A stretch of 11,565 nucleotides of DNA from assembly GCA_003024985.2 (NCBI GenBank), contig PXIH01S0032196.1, one strand, 5' to 3'. Position 1 is the first letter of the stretch, and each line of letters begins with the position of its first letter. The notes beneath the pieces were generated by a model. The model was not told where the DNA came from. It was given only the letters and a program-made list of their open reading frames with translations, and searched no databases. Shown one piece after another: positions 1 to 8,893 of the stretch. Both the position numbers and the translations under genes were made by a program. Origin of the DNA: Euperipatoides rowelli (Eukaryota > Onychophora > Udeonychophora > Euonychophora > Peripatopsidae).

Positions 1-410
1 CTGATTGGTCTGTGAAGGAAATAGAGTCTGGTCTGACAATCACTTACTAAAATCTACGTGAGATTTTTATGGCAAAATTATAGACGTGGCGTCACTAGTA
101 GGGTTGATAATTGATACATATTGGCTTTAAAAGTCAAAATTTGATTAATTNATGGACCGAATAGAAAAAATTGATTAATTAAACAAGCATTTTCATATAA
201 AAATACACCTAAATCATTGAAGTTAAATAGGCTTTGATAAACCACTTTAAGGTGAGAAATTACATTTTTTTAAAACTTAAATGATTATGTGATCATGATG
301 AAAATTGATTGTTACTATTGTTATACTGCATTTATTGTTAAAAAAAAAAAGATAATTTCTATTATAGTTGCCCACACTACATATTACTTGTACCAATACT
401 ATGACAAGGG

Positions 411-710
411 TCTGCACTAGGGTACTTGACACCCAAGGCAAACATTTATTTCANCCCCCCCCCCCCTTCATTTTTTAATTTATTATAAAAATGTTTTCTT
501 TAAAGTTTCTCAATACAGCAGAAATGAATAAAATCTTCAGAAAATAATTCACTTTATTTTATGTCGTATTCAAATTTGATTATTGTGGAAAATATAAACA
601 TTACCAATAGGCCTAATCAAAAAATAAAATTTTTGTCAAAAAAATTCCACCCTTTAAATTTTGACGCCACCAGCAGTTGCTTGTTATGCTTGTGCCTAGC
701 ATTGGCACTG
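411..710. mobile_element. Degenerate hAT-like non-autonomous element (about 300 bp)
   Basis: The left edge reads GCACTAGGGTACTTGACACC followed by CAAGGCAAAC and, after a short gap, an N and twelve Cs. The right edge holds TTTGACGCCACCAGCAGTTG and TGTGCCTAGCATTGGCACTG. These words resemble the ends of many short hAT-type elements, which often contain CTAGGG..TTGGCGCCC and GCCTAGG..GCCACTG with internal poly-C. That comparison is from memory. The ends are only weakly inverted copies of each other, I could not find a matching 8-bp target duplication, and there is no transposase, so an old decayed copy is the best reading. Boundaries are approximate. Confidence 0.35.
455..466 (+). repeat. Poly-C homopolymer
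   Basis: Twelve consecutive Cs follow an ambiguous base at 454. The N probably marks a sequencing difficulty at this run, so the true length is uncertain. It lies inside the proposed hAT-like remnant. Confidence 0.9.
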
Positions 711-1272
711 ACTACAACTGTCTAAAATATTTTAAAAATAAAGATCATCAGCAAGCTAAAATGTGCTAGGCCATAGGAAATCTTTGTAAACCACATCTAC
801 AGTATTTGTTATTTCTTTTGTAAAAGGATGAGTTTGGTAAACATCACTGCTGTACATAACTGTTTTCTTAAAAATATGGATTATTTTCAGGTAGACTTTT
901 TCTTTTCTTCTTTTGACTGTTCAAATTTTTTTTTGTGTAGGAAGATTGTAACAAACATTTTCCTCTAAGAGAGATTTGTTAAGAATAATGTTGATGGAAT
1001 CATTCTTGAATAATTAATAACATTTACAGGAGCTATCAGGGACAATTCTGAACTGCACTTATTTTAATAGTAAAAAAAAAATAAAAAAATCTATTAACAC
1101 TACTAGACTAGTAGAAAAAGTAAGGGACTTTCCATTGACTAATCAGAGTGACTAAGTGGTCATGACTTAACCTATTGATCATGTAAATGTCATTAATAAT
1201 TCAATAATTTTTTTGATATATAATGTTGCTGAAATTAAAATGGCTACAGGCAAAACAGTTGTATCGATTCTC

Positions 1273-1295
1273 ACTTCTGGTTTTACACCAGAAGT
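1273..1295. other. 8-bp hairpin
   Basis: ACTTCTGG at 1273-1280 and CCAGAAGT at 1288-1295 are perfect inverted copies separated by TTTTACA. This could form a small stem-loop in DNA or in the intron RNA. Nothing else indicates a function, and chance is possible. Confidence 0.5.
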
Positions 1296-2037
1296 TTTGA
1301 ATATTAGACCCCTCTATCATTTAGTATAAAGTATAATGGCGACTTATTTTTCTTGGGCTTATCATTTCTGATTATTAAACTTTAGTCAAAAAAAATTTTT
1401 TTTTCTGTTTTGGTCAGAGGCAACAAAATGCATATTTTTCCCTTGATTTTATCCTGTAGTAAATAAAAAGGAGCAATGTTATTGAAGTCAGAAAAAGACA
1501 TAGGCCATCGTTTCCTCTTTATATTATAATTCAATCAACATTTACAATGAGATTTATATTTACAGCATTTATGCTCTGTCTTTATTAAAATATTCTGTTG
1601 TAACATGATATTAGTTTCCAGTTATTGTTCTTTCAAATTTAAAAGCAAAGTTTATTTATAGTTAGGCTCACCATATTTTTTATTTCTCAAACCGGGACAT
1701 CCAAGGGCATAGTTGAGAGGAGGGAAGGGGAGCTTTTTAAAAAATTAGGCTAGCTAGCTCATAACTTAACAGTATTGCAACAGCCAAAAAAAAAAAAAAA
1801 AGCTTATCAAAAATATGGGCCTTTACAATAGGCTATATATTATAATATAGATACACCCTCATACACATACTGAGTATATACAGTATATTTATTTGAATAC
1901 CAGTTAGATACTATATTGTATTCATTTATACAATAGTCTCATGCTTTTGCATATTAAATAACATGTTTAGACTATAAATTATGTTTTATTTATCATGTAC
2001 TGTATATTAACTTATTCCAATTTTTTTTTTGTTTTAG

Positions 2038-2096
2038 CGGCTTTAAAAATTGTGAGTGAAGTCGCCAATCATATTAATGATAGTATGAAGCAAGGG
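2038..2096 (+). CDS. FGD6: Exon A: C-terminal helix of the DH (RhoGEF) domain, FGD-family protein
   Basis: This internal exon of 59 nt sits between a T-rich acceptor (AG at 2036-2037) and a consensus donor, GTAAGT at 2097-2102. Two bases (CG) finish a codon begun in the previous exon. Nineteen codons follow, reading ALKIVSEVANHINDSMKQG, and the exon ends in phase 0. The VANHxNDxMKQG pattern is characteristic of the last long helix of the DH domain in FGD proteins. These are Cdc42 guanine-nucleotide exchange factors that act on membranes and actin. FGD6 is the closest match in memory, followed by FGD5. The catalytic core of the DH domain would lie in upstream exons outside the window. Phase 0 continuity into exon B, with the residues joining as KQG-EALEK, strongly supports the call. 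Confidence 0.9.
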
Positions 2097-2732
2097 GTAA
2101 GTATGTTAAAATGATTATTTTGTACAAGGCTGTCACCAAGTTTTTATTAGTGCACAGAAAAAGTAGGGTAGGGGATGGGATTATAAAATTTAACATGTTA
2201 CAATAGGCTAATATGGTTTATGCATAAAATAAATTTTATTTAAAAAGTATTTTGGCATGGTTTGGAGAATAATAAATTGTTTTCTGAACCCTAAATTATT
2301 TTTATTTTAATTAAGCATTAATCTTAAATAAAATAAATTAAATTTTTGGTTGGTAAAAGTATTGGATTTTTCAGAATGTATACACTGTAGTTATAGCCTA
2401 CACTATATGTTATCATGTTTTTAATATAACGATGGAATTTAACAACGATAGTACCAGAAAAAAATGGGCTACAAGCCAACAAAATGTAATTGTAATGAGA
2501 TTGGCTTAGACAATTTGTTTGTAATGTCATAAACTTTTAAGTTCCAACCTATTTACTATATTTTGTATTTTACTTTGGATTTTGTGTCATTTCCATAGAG
2601 TCAACCTCTCTTGAAACATCAAAATATTTTGATGTAGTTTATATATTTTTAATATTTTTACCTTGTTTTATCTTTTATGCAAAACATTATTAATTTTAAC
2701 TTATTATTGTGTTATACTATAATAACACAGAA

Positions 2733-3000
2733 AAAATCGGGCCTGAACTCGACTATAAAACAAAATAGCCGAACTTTAGCCGTCCTGAAAGAACGAAAAA
2801 AAATAATACCCGAACTTGGCCCACTTCATAGTTGTGTTTCATTTTCATACCCGACACCCCACCCAACATATAAAATTCTCTTTTAAATCTGACAATTTAC
2901 CTTAATTAAAAAAAAAAAAAAATTAAACCCGACAATAAACCCAACATTTAAATATTACATTTTTTAGCCAGTATAATTACCCGATACTCAACTATAAAGC
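2733..3000 (+). repeat. Degenerate C-rich region with recurring ACCCGA(A/C) words
   Basis: ACCCGAAC occurs at 2808, ACCCGACACC at 2849, AACCCGACAA at 2926 and ACCCGATACTC at 2979. CTCGACTATAAA near 2748 and CTCAACTATAAA near 2987 are a further related pair. The words are spaced irregularly between A-rich stretches, including a 15-A run near 2908-2922. This looks like a decayed simple repeat or a fragment of a larger repeat family. The unit and boundaries cannot be fixed by eye. Confidence 0.35.
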
Positions 3001-3008
3001 ATAACCTA

Positions 3009-3207
3009 TACAGTATGGAACACAAGTTGCTTAAACAATCTTCTGGTTTGATGTGGAGTTAATTTCAATACATAATAAGGTTTAGTAGGTAAATACAGTC
3101 CTGCATATAAAATTTCATGTAAATCGGTTTAAAAATAAGTTATAAATTTATTTGTAATGAAGTCTAGTCCTTATACTTACTACTTGTGACAAAATGGCGT
3201 CAGCATT
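3009..3207 (+). repeat. Left arm of large imperfect inverted repeat
   Basis: The reverse complement of 3681-3894 aligns along almost the whole of this arm. Shared anchors include TGGAGTTAATTT (3053-3064), AATACAG (3092-3098), the TTATAAATTTATTTGTAAT block around 3140-3157, TCCTT.TACTTAC near 3169-3180 and ATGGCGTCA (3194-3202; ATGGTGTCA in the other copy). Differences are scattered substitutions and short indels, as expected of an old repeat. Arms of about 200 bp around a spacer of about 470 bp suggest a foldback or MITE-like DNA transposon, or two copies of one repeat family inserted in opposite orientation. Confidence 0.75.
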
Positions 3208-4055
3208 CTCGTTTCGATACAAAAACAAGAAGATGGAAATAAAAGTTTTTCTTGAATTTTAAATAATTTAAAGAGCATTCACAATGATGAAATTAAGTTG
3301 CTGCAAATATTTTTGCAAACAAATCGGCTCAAATTTGACAAAGTTCTAGTAGAAAACATGAACATAATTCAGTACATTAGCAAGATTGATTAAGTAACCA
3401 GATCACAGTGAAATAAAGTCTTGATCTTTGTTCATTCAAAGATTCACAGTGTGCTGTCACTTAATTATTATTTTTTATGTTTTGATTTTCAAAGACAATT
3501 TCATTACAGAAATTTATTATAAAATTTCCAGGTTCACAATAATGAAAAAAACATTTCTTAATTTTATAACTGAATATTTCTACGAACTTTTAAACTGTCA
3601 AAAAAATATTAAAGACTTTTATTCATATGCTGTAATCAACCAATGACTTTGGTTAATAACCGCATATACAGTAGTCCATAAAGCTTGACACCATATTGAA
3701 AATAAAACGACCGCTGCGGTAAGTAAAAGGACAACTCGATTACAAATAAATTCATAACTTATTCATTTGTGAGCAGATTTACTTAAAATTTGATAAGTAG
3801 AACTGTATTCATCAAATAAACTTTATTATAACTTCAAATTAACTCCAGTATAAAGCCAGAAAATTGTTGTAGAATCTTTTGATCCGTTCTGTATTCACTC
3901 TATGGTTAAGATGTTTATAAACCGGTACTCGTGATGTGTTATTCATTTTTATTGTTGGTCAGGTTCAAATAATGAAAAATAATAGCCTGACTGTTTGGAT
4001 TCCGATAAAAAAACTTGATGAAATACCCATCTGATCGGGTATCCATGCAGGACTG
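3096..4055. mobile_element. Possible Tc1/mariner-like non-autonomous element with TA-flanked 11-bp ends
   Basis: AATACAGTCCTGCAT at 3092-3106 is repeated exactly, in inverse orientation, at 4045-4059. On both sides the sequence CAGTCCTGCAT is flanked outward by TA, the target duplicated by Tc1/mariner transposons. The element defined this way would be 960 bp. The right end is then interrupted by a small hairpin (ATACCC at 4023-4028 with GGGTAT at 4037-4042), and identity does not continue cleanly inward. The left end lies within the larger inverted repeat, so this may be nested or rearranged copies of one family. No transposase coding was found. Confidence 0.4.
3681..3894 (-). repeat. Right arm of large imperfect inverted repeat
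   Basis: Read on the minus strand, this arm runs in the same order as the left arm: an ATACAG-type outer end, TTTTCTGGCTT, TGGAGTTAATTT, AATACAGTTCTACTT, ATAAGTTATGAATTTATTTG, TCCTTTTACTTAC and ATGGTGTCAAGC. Inside both arms the similarity stops, and the spacer (3208-3680) carries no obvious transposase coding. A short open frame at 3428-3646 is rich in F, I, Y and N and looks like chance. Confidence 0.75.
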
Positions 4056-4201
4056 TATTATTGTGTACAGTAATTTTAAGACCTCAAGCTTTGTTATACT
4101 GTACTGTATTTTATTTAAAGTTTAATACAGTAATCCTGTTTTTCTCATGGTAATATATATATTAAGCTACATAATTTAGATTCTTTCTTAATAGCCTATG
4201 T

Positions 4202-4215
4202 TCTGGTGGCTAGAA
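4202..4215 (+). repeat. 14-mer TCTGGTGGCTAGAA, copy 1
   Basis: The same 14 bases occur at 8228-8241 in the next intron. The flanks differ, so only this core is shared. It may be a surviving piece of a dispersed repeat. Confidence 0.4.
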
Positions 4216-5221
4216 GGAAAGTAAAGCAAATATACAAAGATATTCTACACCTCAAATCCCCTCCCCATTAACTAATTCGTCTAAAAATTAATATGAACTG
4301 AATATAATCCTCTGATAACACAATATACTGTACATAATAATATTAAAAATAAAATTATATCTTTAAACTAAAAATAAGACAATTGTAAAAGTCTTTTTCA
4401 AAAAACCAAATGCAAAATAAAAGCTCAATTAAGTTTAATACTTCTTTTAGTAGTAGATAAACTAAGAAAGTTATGTACAATTTAACGGCCAATCTATAAA
4501 TGGATTAGATCGATCCAAGATGTCTTCATTACAGAAATGATTTTCATGCTTATTCATGGCACAAAAGTAACAATATTTTCAAGATAATTTCTTTCAAGTG
4601 TCGAACTTCCAGTCTTCTACAACCAAAACACAATTTGATTCTAATTTTAACAATTATGCAGGGAATTTTCCTTGTTCCTCAAAAGCTTGTGTTTTAAAAA
4701 CTTCAGCAATATAACCAAAATTAGTAATTTGGTTAGAAATAATTATGGGCAAAAATTCACTAGGGAAGTTTATAATGTCAATCAATAACCAACTTTGCTC
4801 TTCATGGTATCCAATTTCATAAACAATAGACAACAAGTGCATTTTTAATCAATAAAGCGTAAGATTATGAAGGCCGACATGTCCAAGACTTGTAACGACC
4901 GGTGAAGATATAATGAATTGCCGTACAGAGCTTAACCTTTTTTCAAAATACTAAAAGATGTTAAAAAGTATTGTTCATCATTTAGATATAATTCAAAAAC
5001 ACAACTTTTAACCGAAAATCAACTATATTTTCTTCTTTGGTGCCAATAGCCTAGCATAAAACCAAAATTAACTTTTCTAAATAGATATAAAACTATTTTT
5101 TAAACTTAAAACTGAAGAATTAGCATTAAAATAAAATTTTACACAATTTAACTGGAAAAAACTTGAAAATAATATACTAAAATGAAAACTTACTTGAACA
5201 TATTTCAAATAAGTATCTACG

Positions 5222-5239
5222 GCCGCACATGCTTGCGGC
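5222..5239. other. GC-rich 6-bp hairpin in AT-rich intron
   Basis: GCCGCA at 5222-5227 and TGCGGC at 5234-5239 are perfect inverted copies around CATGCT. The stem is notable because the surrounding DNA is nearly all A and T. Function unknown. Confidence 0.45.
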
Positions 5240-5659
5240 TTAATAAAGTTGAGACTTGTTTCATCATCTTTTTATATACGGTATTGCAATTAAATAAAAA
5301 TCCCACAATTCATGAGTAATAATTCTTTTAATTGCATAATTAAAAGTACGATATATATATATTTTAAATGTTTTTTAAATTTTTTTATACAAACACATCG
5401 ATAGACATTGGATATTCATTAAATAAATTAATTAAAAATACTGTGTGGGGATTTTGTCATATACTGTATATTTAATTCATTTTTTAAATTTAGGCTATTT
5501 GATTTGTGTAGTTTGACTATAGCCAATTTAAAATAAATCAATACTGTTTAATTCTGTTTTTTAATGGTCATATTTTTTCTTCAAATATGCTCAGTCTTAA
5601 GTTAAAGTTCTTAAACTTTCATTGAATTAAAATTTAATTTATTCTTTTTTTTTTTTTAG

Positions 5660-5728
5660 GAAGCCTTAGAAAAAATGGTTTCCATACAAAATAGTTTACA
5701 GGGTTATGAAATTATCAAGCCTGGCAGG
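5660..5728 (+). CDS. FGD6: Exon B: DH-PH linker, FGD-family protein
   Basis: This exon has 69 nt, 23 complete codons, phase 0 at both ends. It starts right after the acceptor AG at 5658-5659 and ends before a GTTAGT donor at 5729-5734, which is weaker than the GTAAGT of exon A. The product begins EALEKMVSIQNSL and ends EIIKPGR. The first part continues the final DH helix and corresponds to the family's QIQYSL-type segment. The second part is the short link that leads into the PH domain, where FGD proteins typically read EIVQPGR. The order DH helix, linker, PH strand is exactly that of an FGD exchange factor. Because both ends are phase 0, skipping this exon would preserve the frame but remove the linker. 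Confidence 0.9.
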
Positions 5729-6232
5729 GTTAGTACTTGATTACTATATTTTCCAGTTGTTTAATACTAGTGTTTTTTTTTTCAGTTTGTTTTTTTTAAA
5801 AATAAACAATAATTAATAATAATGAAGAATATGAATGTTATTAGTGATAAACACAGAGATAGCTTTGTCTATTAGAAAGCTATTTCCCTTTCTTAGTAAC
5901 TTTGTTAGACTAGTCATTTTATAATTTGGTCATGGTAAACCCAGTTATCATCTAATAAAAAGTCTTTACTTACAGTGTATTATGTTTAAATTTTAATACG
6001 ATGTAATGGTAAGATGCAAGAAAATGATTAAAATTGATTTAGAAATCTAAACATTTTGATGTCACAATTTAAAGAGGGAATAAAAAAATGTCCAAGTTTA
6101 GACTACAGTTATCATTTCTGTTTATCAAACTTTTTTTTATTTACATACATTTTTAAAACAGAGAAAAAAGAAATATCTATTAGCAAGTTGGTGTTCAAAT
6201 GCGCACTGATGAAATTTATTTGTGTTATAGCA

Positions 6233-6620
6233 TTAATGTATGGAACTATGCAACATGGACATTTCATCGTTACACTTTAAGCAACAGCTTTCGCCCTTAG
6301 TCATTATATCGTTAATGTATGATACTATGCAAAGTGAGCATTTCCAGGTTACACTATTAACAATAGCTTTCGGCTTTAGTCATTATAGCGTTAATGTATT
6401 GTACTATGTAAAAAGAACATTTCCAGTTTATACTATTAGCAACGGCTTTCGGTCTAAGTACTATAGAGTTAATGAATAGTTCTTTGCAAAGTAAGCATTT
6501 CCAGGTAACACTATAAGCAACAGCTTTCAGTTTTAGTTGTTAGACTGTTAATGTATGGTACTATGTGAAGTTAGCACGGTCCAACTAAAAGCATTTGCTT
6601 TCACTTTTAGTTCTATTCAT
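6233..6620 (+). repeat. Tandem repeat, about 79-bp unit, five diverged copies
   Basis: TTAATGTA-type starts lie at 6233, 6312, 6391, 6469 and 6548, giving spacings of 79, 79, 78 and 79. Each unit keeps the same landmarks in order: TTAATGTATGGTACTATG, then GAGCATTTCCAGGTTACACT, then AGCAACAGCTTTCGGCTTTA, then GTCATTATAGC or a variant. Copy 5 is the most diverged, and the array fades after about 6620. Two open frames that cross it (6056-6280 and 6240-6479) follow from the repeat. The period is not a multiple of three, so no frame is conserved between units and a coding repeat is unlikely. Confidence 0.88.
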
Positions 6621-7693
6621 TAGCATGCTTTTTAAAAAACTCAATGGATGGCTTATTTGTCTATGAAATATAGGGTATTCAAATTTAATTACAAAATGCT
6701 TTTTTGTTTACTATTGATAATAGCATCAGCATTAGATCTTGATAATAAATGTTTAAATCATGCTACCATTATGGCATTATATATTATATTAAAAACTGGT
6801 ATAATAAAAATCATGTACAAGAATTGCATCGTTAGTTCCACTTAATGTTTAAAAAATAATTTCAATGTTAAGATATTTTTTTTACTCCCATAATTGTTTT
6901 TCTTTGCCGACTATATTAAGCTTTTTGCTGATCGATTAAAATTGATGTCGGCTAAGAATTAGGGTTTGATTATTGAAGCAACTTCAGCACTCACCTGTAA
7001 CTCAAATATTAAGCAAATGCCTGACGCCAATAGATTAACAGTTTATTGACTTCTGATTTTTTTGTTTAATACGTAATCATTAAGAAATACCTAACTAGTC
7101 ATGAAATTGCTTGTTATTTGATATGTTTATTAGTTTTTAAGGTAACAATTTTTTTTTGTGAATATTTATTTTGATACATATTTGTGCCTTAGTGTGAGAA
7201 TTGAATCTCTACGAATAATTTTGTCACTGAAAGAGAGAGAGAGATGTTGCAAGAGAAATCTGACACACACGACCAATTTTTTTCTTGGAAATAATAGTTA
7301 ATGAAAGCGGTGTTTCAATGTTTAGTATTTCCTGTTGTCAAACTTACTGTAAGTTCAATGGGTAGCGATGAGCGGATGCTATTACTATTGCTGCAGGTTC
7401 AACAATGTTAAGTTTGTTGATGAAAAGGAAAAGACTATGAAGAAACAGAATCATGTGGACTAAATTTTGAAAAAGACCAGATTTGGGCGTTTGCAATCAC
7501 CTCAAGAGTTGTGATGTGTAGGCTACCAAATGATTTTAAAATTTTTTTCGAACTTCTATTTTACTTTTTTTTTCATCATTTTATCTTTTGGTGGCTCTTT
7601 TTGTGTTTTGCTTTGAAGTCATATGTGCCGCCATGTTTGGTGAATCACATGATTTTAGCGTCCTGATTGATTGGCTATGATTTAAGTCTTAAG

Positions 7694-7743
7694 AGATAAA
7701 TTTTCAAAAAGTAGAATGCTAGTCTACTTTTGCGATTTATCCA
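7694..7743. other. Imperfect inverted repeat with 9-bp perfect core
   Basis: AAAAGTAGA (7707-7715) and TCTACTTTT (7723-7731) form a perfect stem around ATGCTAG. Outside it the similarity continues with a bulge: GATAAAT before the left half and ATTTATC after the right. It could be a transcript hairpin or the centre of a decayed foldback element. I found no convincing longer arms. Confidence 0.5.
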
Positions 7744-8090
7744 AGATTTATTGTTCACCTCAGTTTTCCCTATAGAGTTTATGGCACACACGACAAAAAT
7801 TTGCCTGTAATCAAATTTCGTTAATTCTCGAAAGATTTTATCAAGTATGTGCTCACTTTAATAAATAATTTAAAATGCTTCAATATTTTACTGATAAAAT
7901 TAAACATTTTTAATCTAATTTCTAGGGAATTGGCTTTATACTGTATATCACCAGTTATCTCTGTGTGTCCAGCTATTTATTTGTCCCCCTAATAAAATTT
8001 ACAGTATGGTATATTGTCCAATATGAACCCATTTAGAAACAGGAATAAATGGGTCACTAAATTTTTATATGTGAGGGTATGAAGCTCCAT

Positions 8091-8118
8091 CTTTGTACAA
8101 AGAGAATTAAAATTCTCT
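8091..8118. other. Two abutting palindromes
   Basis: CTTTGTACAAAG (8091-8102) is a perfect 12-bp palindrome. It overlaps by two bases AGAGAATT-AA-AATTCTCT (8101-8118), two perfect 8-bp arms around AA. No function can be assigned from sequence. Confidence 0.6.
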
Positions 8119-8227
8119 CAATAATTTAGAACTTATTTCCAGAATTTAATCTAAATAAGACAAGGATAATGACATAAGGGTCATTTTTAATGTAAATATT
8201 AAAAGAGATGAGTGCTGCAAAGTGTCC

Positions 8228-8241
8228 TCTGGTGGCTAGAA
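8228..8241 (+). repeat. 14-mer TCTGGTGGCTAGAA, copy 2
   Basis: Exact copy of 4202-4215 with unrelated flanks. The context TCCTCTGGTGGC resembles words common in dispersed animal repeats, but no element boundary is visible. Confidence 0.4.
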
Positions 8242-8380
8242 ATAGAATTTTAAACTTAAAAAGAAAAATCTCATAAGCTAACTCACTAAATTTGAGCCAT
8301 ATTTGCCATGATTGTTGTTTATTTTTTATAAGAGTAAGCAGCGTGAAAATGAAATTAAAGGCATAAAAAGAAAAATCTAA

Positions 8381-8412
8381 GAACCTAAATTGATTTGAAT
8401 CAAATTTAGTTC
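8381..8412. other. Imperfect hairpin
   Basis: GAACCTAAATTGATT on the left pairs with the reverse complement of AATCAAATTTAGTTC on the right, allowing two single-base bulges. A second small stem (ACCCAAT and ATTGGGT, 3-nt loop) lies at 8491-8507. Both may be chance in AT-rich DNA. Confidence 0.35.
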
Positions 8413-8893
8413 AATTTTCAGATAGTCTACAACCCCCAAATTAAGAACTTTAATTGTTGAAATTAGCATAAAATTAACAAGATAGTTTCTACCCAATTTG
8501 ATTGGGTCTTAAAGATGTAATTTTTTTAAAAAAAAATAGAGCTTTCTAGAATGACTAAATTTTGATAAAAATATTTTTTTACTTGATTTAAATTTTTATA
8601 TAAATTTAATAGGTTTTGAAATATAGGAAATTTTATTGAAAGCAAACAAAAAAAAGCATTAACCAGAAACAATCTCTCCTTTTCTTCGTTCCTTCCTACA
8701 ATAAGAAAATCAGTTTCCCTTTCTTGTAATAAGATTACCATGAAAAAATAATAAAAAAATAAAATAAAACATTAAACTGCTTTTATATGTAAAAGGATTA
8801 AATGTTTAACTAACAATTTTCAGTTAATAGATAACAATAAAGAATTGCCAAATGGTGGTGAAGGAAAATAAATTGTATTAATAATTAATAATA

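Larger units (their letters stand above)
1..2037 (+). other. FGD6: 3' part of intron upstream of exon A (partial)
   Basis: No coding exon was recognised here. The segment ends in a T-rich tract and TTTTAG at 2032-2037, a good acceptor. TATTAAC at 2005-2011, about 26 nt upstream of the AG, is a plausible branch site. Because exon A begins two bases into a codon, this is a phase-1 intron. Contents: a 12-nt direct repeat (TTGATTAATT at 141-150 and 171-180), a probable hAT-like remnant (411-710), a small palindrome at 1100-1114, a hairpin at 1273-1295, a 10-bp GCTAGC-type palindrome at 1749-1758 and a 16-A run at 1786-1801. Single ambiguous bases occur at 151 and 454. The intron's 5' end is outside the window. 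Confidence 0.8.
2097..5659 (+). other. FGD6: Intron between exons A and B (phase 0, about 3.56 kb)
   Basis: The donor is GTAAGT at 2097. The acceptor is a long T tract ending TTTAG at 5655-5659. No further exon was recognised inside. From 2103 to about 2730 the sequence is AT-rich with nothing notable. A C-rich stretch with recurring ACCCGAC words follows (2733-3000), then the large inverted repeat and its nested ends (3009-4059). From 4060 to 5640 the intron is again AT-rich, holding a copy of TCTGGTGGCTAGAA at 4202-4215 and a GC-rich hairpin at 5222-5239. Short open stretches on either strand inside it, the longest about 70 codons, show no recognisable domain. Confidence 0.87.

Noticed and set aside
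2324-3646. Open frames at 2324-2530 (minus), 2677-2886 and 3428-3646 (plus)
   Set aside because: Composition is dominated by F, I, Y, N and K. They lie in AT-rich or repeat sequence and show no domain or splice context.
4654-4842. Minus-strand open frame of 62 codons with a fairly protein-like composition
   Set aside because: A stop lies just three codons upstream of the ATG, no family is recognised, and its length is normal for chance in AT-rich DNA. A BLASTP hit would reverse this.
6056-6479. Two plus-strand open frames across the 79-bp array
   Set aside because: The period is not a multiple of three, so the frame shifts between units, and there is no recognisable domain.
6233-6620. CRISPR array
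   Set aside because: Units are contiguous, diverged and 79 bp long with no repeat-spacer alternation, and the context is an animal intron.
6648-6845. Plus-strand 65-codon open frame
   Set aside because: No domain, flanking signals or homology recognised; consistent with chance inside the intron.
8222-8236. CTCF-type insulator site (CCTCTGGTGGC)
   Set aside because: Several core positions disagree with the CTCF consensus when aligned base by base.
8526-8741. Minus-strand 71-codon open frame
   Set aside because: Ends in poly-A/T sequence with no recognisable motif; chance frame.
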